64,000 bases of DNA from DYKG01 sp964596185 (lineage in GTDB: Bacteria; Muiribacteriota; Ozemobacteria; Ozemobacterales; Ozemobacteraceae): NCBI GenBank assembly GCA_964596185.1, contig CAZQUE010000005.1, positions 1-64,000 on the forward strand, written 5' to 3'. Positions within the stretch are counted from its first letter, which is position 1. Each line of letters opens with the position of its first letter. The notes below the pieces were generated by a model, which saw only the letters and a list, made by a program, of their open reading frames with translations, had not been told where the DNA came from and made no database searches. Below are positions 25,464 to 34,210 of this stretch, piece after piece. Both the position numbers and the translations under genes were made by a program.

Positions 25464-27739
25464 ACCAGTTTCGGGTCAATCTTTTCACCGGCGGCAAATC
25501 TTCTTTTCACCTCGGCTTTCAACGCTCTTCTTACATCGGCCTGAGAGTAGCCGATGTGCTGCGCAAGAGCATAAAGACACTTTTCCTCTTCAGGCGTCAA
25601 TTCATTGTCACATAAAGCCATTTTTGCAGCCGACTGCAACAAACCCCATGACTCTTTCGAATCAACTGGTGCCGGAATATAAATCAAGCCGTTCTGCAAG
25701 CTATAAATGATCCAGTTTACGTCTTCCTGTTTCATGCCGTATGAAGCGGCTATTTTTTCGAGAAGCGTCAGTTCCTCAACCTGAGTCTTGCCATCTGCCA
25801 GAAGCATCTGTGCGGCAACAGTGATGACATCTCTTGCTGACCGAACTTCAGCGCTTTCATGATCTTCGACCTTAGCCATTTGCTTGCTCTTCAGGATCTT
25901 AAGATACTCAGAATCGCTCTCAGTAGTAATTCGCTCCAGAATCCAGCTGTTGGTACCTTCGTTGAGAACCGAATTACAATAACTGCATTCAATCGTAAAT
26001 GAAGACGACAGAGGTCCGCCGCAGTTCGGGCAATGAGCACTGGTCAAAGTCGTTTTCAAATCGGTCTGGGCACCGTGGCGGCGGATTAGGACCAGAACAT
26101 CCCGCCGGATCTGGGTGATCCTCTTCTGCTCTATTGCCTTACCCGAATTGTCGAAATATACGGGCACGCCGCTCCAGACGACCAGCACAAAAATACGATC
26201 CCAAAAATTCGACAACTTGAAACCCTGCAGCTTTACTGAGGCCAACGCAACGTTTTCCATAAAATTGCCCTTGGGCAAAGCACAGCCACCCTTTTCAGTA
26301 AAATAGTTTTCGCAAACCGGCTCAGTAGCGAACCTTCTTATCGGATCAGTCTGTTTTTTTCTTTCGGCAAAACGCTGCATCCAGAAAATGACTCCACCAC
26401 GGTCTTCTATCTGCTGAACATTGAAATTGGAATCACCGCCAATCATGCGATTCCAGCCATCTAACAGCGAACTTTCATAATAATCCCACTCGCAAGCCTG
26501 GGTAATTTTGGCCAAAACCCAGTCGTAGCTTCCAGAACGAATAAAAGATTCACAGATCTTACAAACCGTCGCCTGGCCAATCTCAATTGGCGCACCGCAG
26601 TTAGGACAATTATCCTCAAGCAGTCCTGGCTTTTTCAAAGTTTTTGCCGAAGGTCGGCGGATGAAACTCCAATATTCGCAGAACTTGCGACGGTCTTCAT
26701 TTCTGGCCAATTCCTCTCCGGTGTCAATGTCGTGCAATGAATCGGCTGTAGAGGCGCGAATGAAAACATGCAATGCATCAAAGTTGCGATCGGTGTTAAC
26801 CTGAGCGATTCTTGTTTCATAAATGGTCATATCATGATACTGAAAGCGAATTCCCGCTGCCTGCTGTTCTTCGACCTGGCATTTAAATTGCTCGAACAAG
26901 GCATCGGAAACCATATGCTGTATCTGATCAAGCTTTTGACTATACCAGGCGTTCTGAATCTTCCAAAACACTTTGTCAACCCTGCTGATAAAGTCTTCAG
27001 AAGCAAAGTCCGAATCACGTTTCTTAATTTCGGTCAAGGCTTTCGACATCATCGCAGCATTCTGAAGCTGCAACAGGCCGCGATCAAGAACACTGTCTTC
27101 ACCCATATGTTTTCTCGGGGTTTCGCCCAGCATTTCACTCCATGACTCAACAATTTTCTGTGGAATCGACTCCAGCTCAGGTTGCAGATAATCCCACCAG
27201 TCTTTTGGAGCATCAACATTTTCGCCCCGGCGTTTCCGCTGACGACGACTGAGAAAACTACCAATGTCGGCAGATTCTTTGGAAAATCTTGAATGAACCT
27301 GAGTCGACAACCTTATCGCCAAAAGATGGCATGTTGGCAGCAATAAAACTGGAACAATGGGTCGTTCAAAGAATTTCCAGGAGAACACGAATAAAGCTAT
27401 ACCGCTGAGCAGAAAAGGAAAACAACCGATCACTTTTCTCTGCCAAAGCACAGCAGGGAAAAAAATCAGACCCATGACGAAAGGCGCTTCGAAAGGAGCA
27501 ATGAATAAATAAAAAAAGCAGAAAAACAATGAACCGCCATAGCCGACAAAAATTGCCGGCAAAATCAGCCCCATTTGGCCCAGATAAAAGCTCAAGGCGA
27601 AAACAATTAAAAAATAAATAACTTCGACAGATTCACCCGACTTCAGGTCTTTTTCTGTTCCGATTGAGAAAGCAAGAAATCCAGCCAGCACGAACATTAT
27701 TAATACTGCAAGCAGAAACTGTGCTTTGGAAATCTTCAT
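25457..27739 (-). CDS. Membrane protein with Tim44-like, double zinc-ribbon and TerB-like regions
   Basis: 760 residues. The first ~150 form four to five membrane helices. A soluble region (about 215-365: VDKVFWKIQNAWYSQKLDQIQHMVSD, then a beta strand section) resembles the Tim44-like/Tim44-related lipid- or protein-binding domain. Two four-cysteine ribbons follow: CPNCGAPIEIGQATVCKIC near 385 and CPNCGGPLSSSFTIECSYC near 570. The C-terminal ~130 residues (AAQMLLADGKTQVEELTLLEKIAASYGM, ALCDNELTPEEEKCLYALAQHIG) have the paired acidic-helix pattern of TerB-like domains. Proteins combining ribbons, Tim44-like and TerB parts occur in diverse bacteria without known function. A second small TerB-like gene lies at 62281. 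Confidence 0.65.
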   Translation of the reverse strand: MKISKAQFLLAVLIMFVLAGFLAFSIGTEKDLKSGESVEVIYFLIVFALSFYLGQMGLILPAIFVGYGGSLFFCFFYLFIAPFEAPFVMGLIFFPAVLWQRKVIGCFPFLLSGIALFVFSWKFFERPIVPVLLLPTCHLLAIRLSTQVHSRFSKESADIGSFLSRRQRKRRGENVDAPKDWWDYLQPELESIPQKIVESWSEMLGETPRKHMGEDSVLDRGLLQLQNAAMMSKALTEIKKRDSDFASEDFISRVDKVFWKIQNAWYSQKLDQIQHMVSDALFEQFKCQVEEQQAAGIRFQYHDMTIYETRIAQVNTDRNFDALHVFIRASTADSLHDIDTGEELARNEDRRKFCEYWSFIRRPSAKTLKKPGLLEDNCPNCGAPIEIGQATVCKICESFIRSGSYDWVLAKITQACEWDYYESSLLDGWNRMIGGDSNFNVQQIEDRGGVIFWMQRFAERKKQTDPIRRFATEPVCENYFTEKGGCALPKGNFMENVALASVKLQGFKLSNFWDRIFVLVVWSGVPVYFDNSGKAIEQKRITQIRRDVLVLIRRHGAQTDLKTTLTSAHCPNCGGPLSSSFTIECSYCNSVLNEGTNSWILERITTESDSEYLKILKSKQMAKVEDHESAEVRSARDVITVAAQMLLADGKTQVEELTLLEKIAASYGMKQEDVNWIIYSLQNGLIYIPAPVDSKESWGLLQSAAKMALCDNELTPEEEKCLYALAQHIGYSQADVRRALKAEVKRRFAAGEKIDPKLVQ

Positions 27740-27777
27740 ATCTGAAGTTTACAACATAATTGATAAAAACAAAAATT

Positions 27778-29541
27778 CTAAGGATGCAACTGTGAAAACT
27801 TTAATAACTCTGCAACCAGACTTTGAAGTTCTTCAAAATCAGGCTCACTACGAATCGCCTCGAGCAGGGGCTGGCTTTCAGAAACCAGTTCATCCCTGAT
27901 CAAAGACTTTATTTCTGAGTTCAAAGCAATAAAAGATTCTTCTCCAGCAAATTCTTCGAGATTGTTTCGAAAAACCCTATAGTTTCTCAAAAGCGATCCT
28001 GCATTAGCATTTCCCCTGGCGCAAACAGAAACAGCTTCATTCTCGATGCCCTGAATATCAATGCGATAGTTGGCCTTGCCCGCCCAGGCCAGGGTCGAAT
28101 CGGGAATCTCGGCTGGCGCTTTTCCGATTATTACAAGATATAGACTGTCTGAATTGGGCGGAACACTTGCAACCAGGTGCCCCATCTGGGTCTTGACCGG
28201 CAAAGGCGGGGGATAATCATCATTATGGCCAGGCAACATTACCCGTGAAGGATTTTTAGTAGTCGATTCAATATTACGAATAAATTCAACTGAATCAACT
28301 GAACTGGTAGCTTCTCCAACAAATACCAAAGCAACTGTGAAACTGTTTGGAAGGCTATTTAGATCGCCGGCAAAATCTACTCTGAGCTTCTTCATGCCGC
28401 CAGGGATTTTAACCTTTATCAGATCTGCCCCCCAAATGCTTACAGAGTTTCGGTACATAACCGGAAATTGCTCGAAAAAAGCTGTGGCGGGTAACTGATA
28501 TTCGCTTAAATCTTCACCAAACGTATATGCAGAAGGTTCCAGGCCTGGACGATTCACAAAACCAGTAATGCAAAAATCGGTAAAAACTCCGGCAAAATCG
28601 GCTCCAGATTTTTTGAATTGCTTATCAAAGCTGGCCATGCCTTTTTCCTGATCGTCGACCAGAGATCGGAAAAACTCAACCCGGTCGGCGTCACTGCCAC
28701 AAAACTTATTCATTACATAATAGCACCAAAGGTAAACCTGGCCATAATTTGCAACCTGGTTCCATGGTGCCCAGGCAACGAGACTATTATCAGGAGTCTT
28801 GAGATATGCCTCGATCTGACGCGGGTGCCCATAACCGCAAAGCCAGGTAGTTATCTGCGAACAACCTTCGTTTAGCCAGTCAAACTCCTCAGAATCATGA
28901 TAAAAGTGGATAAGATGCTGGAATTCATGGGCAATGGTTGCAAAAAATTCCGTACTTTCAATGTCTGATGGATTTATATCAACATAAAGCATCTCTCGAC
29001 AGTTGCTTTGCAGATTTACATCCTCGGGAATCTCATTGGGTAGGTAGCAGTCACCGCGGTTGAAGTAGCCACTGGTATATGTTCCTGTTTCCTGAAAATT
29101 GTCCTGAATGTCCATTAGAAGAATGGTTATTCTGAAATCGTTATCAATTCCCGGACGGGCTTCATTCCCAAAATATCTGGTAGTCACCGGGTAGATTTTT
29201 TCATCAAACTCCTGAATGAGGCGATGTTGCATTTCAGCATCGAAAAAACGGCCGTTTTCAAGATAAACATAAATATTTTTTCCGACCGCCGTCAAAGTCG
29301 CGCTGGTTTCTTCCCATCCGTTTTTTGCAAAATTGAATGTTTTGAAATTATGCTGTTCACCAACTTTTCGCACCGGTATTCTTTTGGCAGAAGTCCTCTG
29401 AGTTGGTGGTGCCAATTTTTTGGCATAAGAATCCAGAAAATGGGTTCCGGAAATCTTTTCTTTCTGACCTGCATTACTAATACTTGCGACGCAAAGAAGC
29501 GCCAGCAAAAGAAACTTGAAATTGCGAAAGCAAAAATTCAT
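27778..29541 (-). CDS. Secreted zinc metalloprotease, M30 (hyicolysin)-like
   Basis: About 587 residues with a signal peptide (FCFRNFKFLLLALLCVASISNA). The zinc site HEFQHLIHF (His205, Glu206, His209) is followed by DWLNEGCSQ, whose Glu would be the third ligand, as in M30-like gluzincins. The second half is beta-rich without a recognised domain, ending in a short helical tail. The ATG at 29541 is chosen because GGGAG lies five bases upstream; the in-frame TTG at 29553 overlaps that site. Expected to degrade external protein. It is divergent from the lipase gene. Confidence 0.8.
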   Translation of the reverse strand: MNFCFRNFKFLLLALLCVASISNAGQKEKISGTHFLDSYAKKLAPPTQRTSAKRIPVRKVGEQHNFKTFNFAKNGWEETSATLTAVGKNIYVYLENGRFFDAEMQHRLIQEFDEKIYPVTTRYFGNEARPGIDNDFRITILLMDIQDNFQETGTYTSGYFNRGDCYLPNEIPEDVNLQSNCREMLYVDINPSDIESTEFFATIAHEFQHLIHFYHDSEEFDWLNEGCSQITTWLCGYGHPRQIEAYLKTPDNSLVAWAPWNQVANYGQVYLWCYYVMNKFCGSDADRVEFFRSLVDDQEKGMASFDKQFKKSGADFAGVFTDFCITGFVNRPGLEPSAYTFGEDLSEYQLPATAFFEQFPVMYRNSVSIWGADLIKVKIPGGMKKLRVDFAGDLNSLPNSFTVALVFVGEATSSVDSVEFIRNIESTTKNPSRVMLPGHNDDYPPPLPVKTQMGHLVASVPPNSDSLYLVIIGKAPAEIPDSTLAWAGKANYRIDIQGIENEAVSVCARGNANAGSLLRNYRVFRNNLEEFAGEESFIALNSEIKSLIRDELVSESQPLLEAIRSEPDFEELQSLVAELLKFSQLHP

Positions 29542-29754
29542 AATATCTCCCAAAGCAGGTTAGTCCAAGAAGCAGCAACAAACATGCCAGAAAAATCATC
29601 ACGCACTTTTCGCTACAGCAAATGATTTAGTTCTTTTTTTCTGAAACTCTGTTGAAAATTTAGCACCTGCTGCTGTCGTTTTCTAAAACTCATGAATGAA
29701 CGGCTCAGGATTTTGAAAAATGGCCCCAATCAACCTTTTTTGTAAATTCAAAGG

Positions 29755-29783
29755 TTTACATTTTTATTTTTTTGCATTAAAAT
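29755..29783 (+). promoter_or_regulatory. Sigma-70-type promoter for the lipase gene
   Basis: TTTACA (29755-29760), a 17-bp T-rich spacer and TAAAAT (29778-29783). The -35 box is also the right arm of the inverted repeat TGTAAA/TTTACA (29741-29760). The remaining 250 bases between this and the metalloprotease gene show nothing else. Confidence 0.6.
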
Positions 29784-29832
29784 CTTCTTAAGACCTGCAT
29801 AAGTATTGAATAAGGATTATAAGGTGGTCGCC

Positions 29833-30843
29833 GTGATCAAGCGCATAGGTATTTTATTCATTTGTGTTTTGCTGTCTATACCAGCCTCTCTTCAGGCACA
29901 AATCCAAGGTAAAGACTGTTTCAATAGAGCCTTCAAAGCCGAAGTCGTCGGTCATGACCTGGCTAACGCATATCTCTTGATGTACACTTCTCTTTATACA
30001 TACGAGAATCAACTTAATGCCAGCGATTTTGTTGACTATAAGAAGAAATTCCAGAATCACTTCGCCCCACTGGGCATCTATCGCTTCGACTTTGTCAATG
30101 TGCGCAAGAAAACTGCTGATACACAGGCGGTAGTAATGTCGAATGACAAAGCCGTCATCGTGGCATTTCGTGGCTCTGAAGCTAGTTCTAACGGTAAGTT
30201 CAGCCCGGTAAAAATGACTTATGACTGGTTGCTGACCGATTTCAACTTTTTCAAGAAGCGTGTGATCTGGTGGGGTTTTGGTGTAAAAGTTCACCGCGGC
30301 TTTTATACCGCCATGGAAGTCGTTTATGACGACGTAAAAAGCCTTATCGAATCCCATCTGCGTGGAACACCAAAAAAGCTCTGGATAACCGGGCACAGTC
30401 TCGGCGCCGGAGTTGCACCCTTGTTTGCTTACCGCCTGGCCGAAGATGGCTACGACATCCAGGGCATCTACACCTATGCTGGACCAAGAATCGGCAACAG
30501 CAAGTTTTGCGAATTGTACCGCAAAAAATTTCCCGATCATCAGCGTTGGGTCAACAACAACGACCTGGTTACGAAATTGCCCCTGAAAGTAATGAAGTAT
30601 CAGCATTTCACCAGGCCTAACAATATTTACGATGATGGCAAGCTCGTTCTGAAAGATTATGAAATGAAAGGGCCGGGCAAAGCATCGACTCATCTGCCTG
30701 TAAAGTATCTTCATGCAATTTACCAGCTGCTCCCACTCGAAATGCGCGACAAAATGCCTCTTCCACCATCTTTGCGTAGCAGCGACTTTGCTGACATAGA
30801 ACTTGAAAAAGAATTCAGTTCTCTCGAAAAGCAGGAAGACTAG
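29833..30843 (+). CDS. Secreted class 3 lipase-like alpha/beta hydrolase
   Basis: About 336 residues with a signal peptide (RIGILFICVLLSIPASLQA). The serine hydrolase elbow is GHSLGAG (Ser189), with the later Asp in NNNDLVTKLP and His in HLPVKYLHA completing a triad of the fungal-lipase-like class 3 family. The oxyanion region VAFRGSEA is also typical. It should cleave ester bonds in lipids or similar substrates outside the cell. I use the GTG at 29833 because AAGGTGG lies five bases upstream; a TTG at 29806 is in frame. It faces away from the metalloprotease gene, suggesting a small secreted-hydrolase neighbourhood with pullulanase elsewhere. Confidence 0.85.
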   Translation: MIKRIGILFICVLLSIPASLQAQIQGKDCFNRAFKAEVVGHDLANAYLLMYTSLYTYENQLNASDFVDYKKKFQNHFAPLGIYRFDFVNVRKKTADTQAVVMSNDKAVIVAFRGSEASSNGKFSPVKMTYDWLLTDFNFFKKRVIWWGFGVKVHRGFYTAMEVVYDDVKSLIESHLRGTPKKLWITGHSLGAGVAPLFAYRLAEDGYDIQGIYTYAGPRIGNSKFCELYRKKFPDHQRWVNNNDLVTKLPLKVMKYQHFTRPNNIYDDGKLVLKDYEMKGPGKASTHLPVKYLHAIYQLLPLEMRDKMPLPPSLRSSDFADIELEKEFSSLEKQED

Positions 30844-31167
30844 GCATCAAACAGATTTGTCGCAGCAACTAATTATTCAAACAGCCTAATTTCAGATGTA
30901 GAGTCTTCCCGAAAGCCTTTCTATCAGTCTCTTTACCCTTCCATTTTTCTACCGTTGAAATTCTGGCATGCAGATTGCGCTCTAATTCTGCAGCTGATTT
31001 CCAAAAGTCGGGAAGGCGGTGAGCAGTTTCTGAATAAGTGAAGATATAGATTCCTCTCCGTTGGGTAAGTTATTCCACAGGGCAAGGTGGAGGTTGAGAG
31101 CATCAGTCTCTGCTCAGTCATGAAATAAGAATTCCGCTTGAGGTGCTGAACCACGGGAATCAGTTCT
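30844..31167. other. Intergenic stretch without a supported gene
   Basis: No convincing coding region is seen on either strand between the lipase stop and the terminator at 31168. A short open frame on the minus strand (30933-31154) lacks a start site and any family pattern. One TTGTCGCA octamer occurs at 30857-30864, the same word found in the palindrome at 31211 and near the sigma-54 activator sites at 33644. Confidence 0.6.
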
Positions 31168-31205
31168 GGTTATTCGGGGGGCCGGTTCCCCCTGAATAAC
31201 CTTTT
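31168..31205 (+). terminator. Strong hairpin, probable terminator
   Basis: GGTTATTC-GGGGG pairs with CCCCC-T-GAATAACC around loop GCCGGTT, a stem of 13 pairs with one bulge, followed by TTTT. It is far (about 325 bases) from the lipase stop but could end its transcript. The stem would also function on the other strand. Confidence 0.65.
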
Positions 31206-31210
31206 CTATT

Positions 31211-31228
31211 TGCGACAATTTTGTCGCA
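31211..31228. promoter_or_regulatory. Perfect 18-bp palindrome upstream of the ADP-ribosylglycohydrolase gene
   Basis: TGCGACAA-TT-TTGTCGCA is a perfect inverted repeat ending 31 bases before the -35 box of the next promoter. Its half-site TTGTCGCA recurs at 30857 and at 33644, the latter next to a sigma-54 activator site, so it may bind the regulator encoded downstream or another local regulator. Confidence 0.55.
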
Positions 31229-31259
31229 CAGCCAGACAAAGAATTCTCACTGGCGCGTT

Positions 31260-31287
31260 TTTACTTTATCTGCTATCTTGATACAAT
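31260..31287 (+). promoter_or_regulatory. Sigma-70-type promoter for the ADP-ribosylglycohydrolase gene
   Basis: TTTACT (31260-31265), 16-bp spacer and TACAAT (31282-31287). The gene starts at 31313 after GAGG. Confidence 0.6.
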
Positions 31288-31312
31288 AAAATACAAAATT
31301 GAGGATGCAAAC

Positions 31313-32305
31313 ATGAACAACTCAGAAGCAAATCCTGTTCTTGACCGTGCTCAAGGCTGTCTTCTCGGTCAATTCTCGGGCGATTCGCTTGGCAGTCTGG
31401 TTGAATTTATGAGTCCAGGGAAAATAAGAGTCCAGTATCCTGATGGCATAAAAGAGCTGCAAAGCGGGGGTACCTGGAACACAATTGCCGGGCAACCCAC
31501 CGATGACTCAGAAATGGCCCTGGCACTGACCAGAGCTTTACTGGCGAAAAACACCTATGACCCTGAAACCGCCAGAGAAAACTATCTGGACTGGCTGCAT
31601 TCAAACCCCTTTGACTGCGGCATCACCACCGCCAATGGGTTAAGTGGCATCCCAATACCTGAAAGTCAAGCAAACGGCGCTTTGATGCGAATAAGTCCGC
31701 TTGGCGTTTTCGGCATAAAATTTGAACCTGAAACAGTCGCCGGTTGGGCAATGCAAGATGCGCAGCTCACCCACCCCAACCCGGTTTGCCAGCAAACAAA
31801 CGCTTTAATGGCAATGGCCATCTCCAGGGCAATTATTGCTGGTACACAACCGCAGCAGCTTTATGAAGATATTCGAACCTGGGCCGGAGAACTCCAAGTA
31901 GATAAATCACTGGCCAATGTAATTGAACTCGCGGCTAAAGCCCCCCCCAAAGACTATATCGAGCATCAGGGCTGGGTTCTGATCGCCTTTCAAAATGCCC
32001 TCTGGCAACTACTACATGCCCCAGACCTTGAGTCGGCAATTTCCGACACCATTTTGCGCGGCGGCGACACTGACACCAATGCTGCCATCTGCGGCGCACT
32101 GCTTGGGGCGGTTTACGGCCGCAAAGGGGTTCCTCGCCAATGGGAAGAATGCATCCTCAACTGCCGCCCGGAAAAAGGCGCTCCGGGAGTCTATCGCCCC
32201 CGACCGCCTGAATACTGGCCCACCAATATTCTTGAATTCGCCGGCATGCTGATTGAAAAAGAGCCACAAAATGCCTCGCTCGAGGAAATCCACACCAAAA
32301 ACTGA
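31313..32305 (+). CDS. ADP-ribosylglycohydrolase (DraG/ARH family)
   Basis: 330 residues. It should remove ADP-ribose from a protein, nucleic acid or small molecule using two Mg/Mn ions. Metal-binding motifs of the family are all present: GDSLG near residue 23, TDDSEMALAL near 62, NGALMRISPLGVF near 121 and GGDTDTNAAICGALLGA near 255. The nitrogenase regulator DraG belongs here, but no nitrogenase or DraT is in the window. The gene overlaps the sigma-54 activator gene by about 35 bp, so the two are probably translated from one message, linking ADP-ribose removal to control of the downstream iron-sulfur locus. That link is inference. Confidence 0.88.
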   Translation: MNNSEANPVLDRAQGCLLGQFSGDSLGSLVEFMSPGKIRVQYPDGIKELQSGGTWNTIAGQPTDDSEMALALTRALLAKNTYDPETARENYLDWLHSNPFDCGITTANGLSGIPIPESQANGALMRISPLGVFGIKFEPETVAGWAMQDAQLTHPNPVCQQTNALMAMAISRAIIAGTQPQQLYEDIRTWAGELQVDKSLANVIELAAKAPPKDYIEHQGWVLIAFQNALWQLLHAPDLESAISDTILRGGDTDTNAAICGALLGAVYGRKGVPRQWEECILNCRPEKGAPGVYRPRPPEYWPTNILEFAGMLIEKEPQNASLEEIHTKN

Positions 32306-33632
32306 ATACAATCTAACAGCATCGATTCTAGAAAGCATTTCAGACGGTGTCTTCACCGTTGATAAAAACTGGAAAGTAACCTCTTTCAACCGAGCTGCTG
32401 AGATCATTACCGGAATCAAGCGTGAAGATGCCCTGGGAAAAAGGTGCAGCGACGTTTTCAAATCAAGCATGTGCCAGGCAAGCTGTGCATTGAAAACGAC
32501 CCTTAAAACAGGAAAACCGGTCATCAACCGTTCATGCTTCATCATCAACAATGAAGGAGCCCGAATCCCAATCAGCGTTTCTACCGCCGTTCTTTACGAC
32601 GACAAAGGCGAAATCATTGGTGGCGCAGAAACATTTCGTGATTTAAGTGAAATTGAAGCACTTCGCAAAGAACTAGTCGGACGTTACCAGGTCGGCGACC
32701 TGGTCAGTCGCAGTTCAACCATGCGCAAGGTTTTCGACCTGATTCCCGCGGTGGCTTCAACCATGTCTACCGTTCTAATCCAGGGCGAAACCGGAACCGG
32801 TAAAGAACTGGTCGCCAAAGCAATTCATGGCAGTGGCATTTTTTCCGGCAAACCTTTTGTCGCGATAAACTGTGGCGCAATGCCCGACACATTGCTTGAG
32901 TCTGAGCTTTTTGGCTACAAAAAAGGCGCTTTTACCGGAGCCTACCAGGACAAACCTGGACTGATGCAGGCCGCTGGTGATGGAACGCTTTTTCTCGACG
33001 AAATCGGTGATATCAGCACAGCAATGCAGGTAAAACTATTGCGTGCTCTTCAGGAAAAGACTTTTCAACCCCTTGGCAGTAACAGCGAACTTAGGCTTAA
33101 AGCCAGAATAATAACTGCTACGAACAAGGATCTGATGGCCATGAGCAAGGTGGGAAATTTTCGTGAAGACCTGTTTTACCGCATAAATGTTGTTCGCATA
33201 GATTTGCCGCCTCTCAGACAAAGAAAAGAAGACATTCCAATGCTCGTCGAGACCTTCATTTCACGTTTTAACCATCTTTATTCCAGGCAAATAAAAGGCA
33301 TGACCAATGAAGCTCTTTCGATGCTGCTCAACCATGATTGGCCAGGAAACATTCGCGAATTGGAAAACCTGATTGAAAGGGCCGCAATCTTGTGCAATGG
33401 CCGAACAATCGGTGTCGCCAATTTACCGGAAGAATTGTGTGACAGCCCGACAATAGAAGAAGACAGCATCAAGAGAACCAGATTCTCCGCGGAAGCTGCC
33501 GCAATTCAATCAGCTCTGGCCCGAAACGATTTCAAAATTGAAGCCGCGGCGCGGGAACTCGGCATCCATCGCGCCACACTTTACCGAAAAATGAAGCGAT
33601 ATCACATCGATTCGCGGCCGCATCGATTCTAG
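32271..33632 (+). CDS. PAS-domain sigma-54-dependent regulator of the Orp/Mrp-like locus
   Basis: 453 residues. A PAS domain (about 18-130) holds four closely placed cysteines (RCSDVFKSSMCQASCALKTT, then NRSCF), suggesting a redox or metal-cluster sensor. The AAA+ domain (about 150-385) has Walker A GETGTGKE, the sigma-54 loop GAFTGA and Walker B LFLDEIGD, all intact. A Fis-type helix-turn-helix ends the protein (AARELGIHRATLYRKMKRY). The ATG at 32271 is preferred to the TTG at 32253. Downstream lie two GCATTTTTGC-cored palindromes and a sigma-54 promoter, the expected targets. The arrangement matches the regulator of Desulfovibrio Orp operons. Confidence 0.88.
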   Translation: MPRSRKSTPKTEYNLTASILESISDGVFTVDKNWKVTSFNRAAEIITGIKREDALGKRCSDVFKSSMCQASCALKTTLKTGKPVINRSCFIINNEGARIPISVSTAVLYDDKGEIIGGAETFRDLSEIEALRKELVGRYQVGDLVSRSSTMRKVFDLIPAVASTMSTVLIQGETGTGKELVAKAIHGSGIFSGKPFVAINCGAMPDTLLESELFGYKKGAFTGAYQDKPGLMQAAGDGTLFLDEIGDISTAMQVKLLRALQEKTFQPLGSNSELRLKARIITATNKDLMAMSKVGNFREDLFYRINVVRIDLPPLRQRKEDIPMLVETFISRFNHLYSRQIKGMTNEALSMLLNHDWPGNIRELENLIERAAILCNGRTIGVANLPEELCDSPTIEEDSIKRTRFSAEAAAIQSALARNDFKIEAAARELGIHRATLYRKMKRYHIDSRPHRF

Positions 33633-33646
33633 GCAAACCATTTTTG

Positions 33647-33693
33647 TCGCATTTTTGCGATTTCACCAACAAATATCGTTGCATTTTTGCAAC
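33647..33693. promoter_or_regulatory. Tandem upstream activator sites for the sigma-54 regulator
   Basis: Two perfect inverted repeats share the core GCATTTTTGC: TCGCA-TTTT-TGCGA (33647-33660) and GTTGCA-TTTT-TGCAAC (33678-33693). Their centres are 32 bp apart, three helical turns, and the second lies about 85 bp upstream of the -24 element. This is the classical layout for a sigma-54 enhancer. Confidence 0.75.
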
Positions 33694-33770
33694 ATCACTA
33701 TCATTCATGGCCAATTGCCAATTCAGCAAGAAATGCCTGCAAAGCCGATACAAGCATCTAAATCGACATC

Positions 33771-33785
33771 TGGCACGAAAGATGC
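33771..33785 (+). promoter_or_regulatory. Sigma-54 promoter of the Orp/Mrp-like operon
   Basis: TGGCAC (33771-33776), five bases, ATGC (33782-33785): a full -24 element and a -12 element with A in place of the first T. Transcription would begin near 33797, only about two bases before the first ATG. Confidence 0.75.
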
Positions 33786-33798
33786 AGTAGTTAGAATT

Positions 33799-34197
33799 AT
33801 GAAAGTGGTAATTAGCGTAGATAAAAACAGAATCGCCCCGGTTTTCGATGTTGCTCAGGACTTGCTCTGCTACGATCCCGGCAACAATGAATCAGGCAGT
33901 AAACCTGAAATAATCAGCTTTGGAGCGAATTCAGCACAAAGTCAGATATTCCAGATGGCGGAAACCGGTTGCAACATTCTCATCTGCGGCGCAATTTCGC
34001 GACCACTGCAAATGCTGGCCGAGTATCACGGCATCGTCGTCTATGGATTTCTTACCGGCACTGTCGAACAAATCATTCTTGCTTTCAGCAGTCAGAACCC
34101 TCAGCAACTGTTTCAGTTCAGCATGCCGGGATGTCGACAACGCATGTGCCAAAGAAGGCGACGACGACGCGGATCTTCGCCGCAACGAAATTATTGA
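33799..34197 (+). CDS. NifX/NifB-type (dinitrogenase iron-molybdenum cofactor domain) protein, Orp-like
   Basis: 132 residues. The core MKVVISVDKNRIAPVFDVAQDLLCYD and GCNILICGAISRPLQMLAEYHGIVVYGFLTG follow the ribonuclease-H-like fold of NifX/NafY/Orp proteins, which hold iron-sulfur or Mo-Fe-S clusters. The C-terminus is an unusual Arg- and Cys-containing tail (MPGCRQRMCQRRRRRRG). In Desulfovibrio the orange protein Orp of this family binds a Mo-Cu-S cluster and is encoded with MinD/Mrp ATPases under sigma-54 control. The cluster bound here is unknown. It is the first gene of the operon, 13 bases before the next. Confidence 0.8.
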   Translation: MKVVISVDKNRIAPVFDVAQDLLCYDPGNNESGSKPEIISFGANSAQSQIFQMAETGCNILICGAISRPLQMLAEYHGIVVYGFLTGTVEQIILAFSSQNPQQLFQFSMPGCRQRMCQRRRRRRGSSPQRNY

Positions 34198-34210
34198 AAG
34201 GAGACTCATT

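Noticed and set aside
29854..30714. 286-residue open frame opposite the lipase gene
   Set aside because: The plus-strand frame has signal peptide, GHSLG motif and triad; the minus frame has none and no ribosome binding site.
30933..31154. 73-residue minus-strand open frame between lipase and ADP-ribosylglycohydrolase
   Set aside because: No ribosome binding site, promoter or recognisable protein features.
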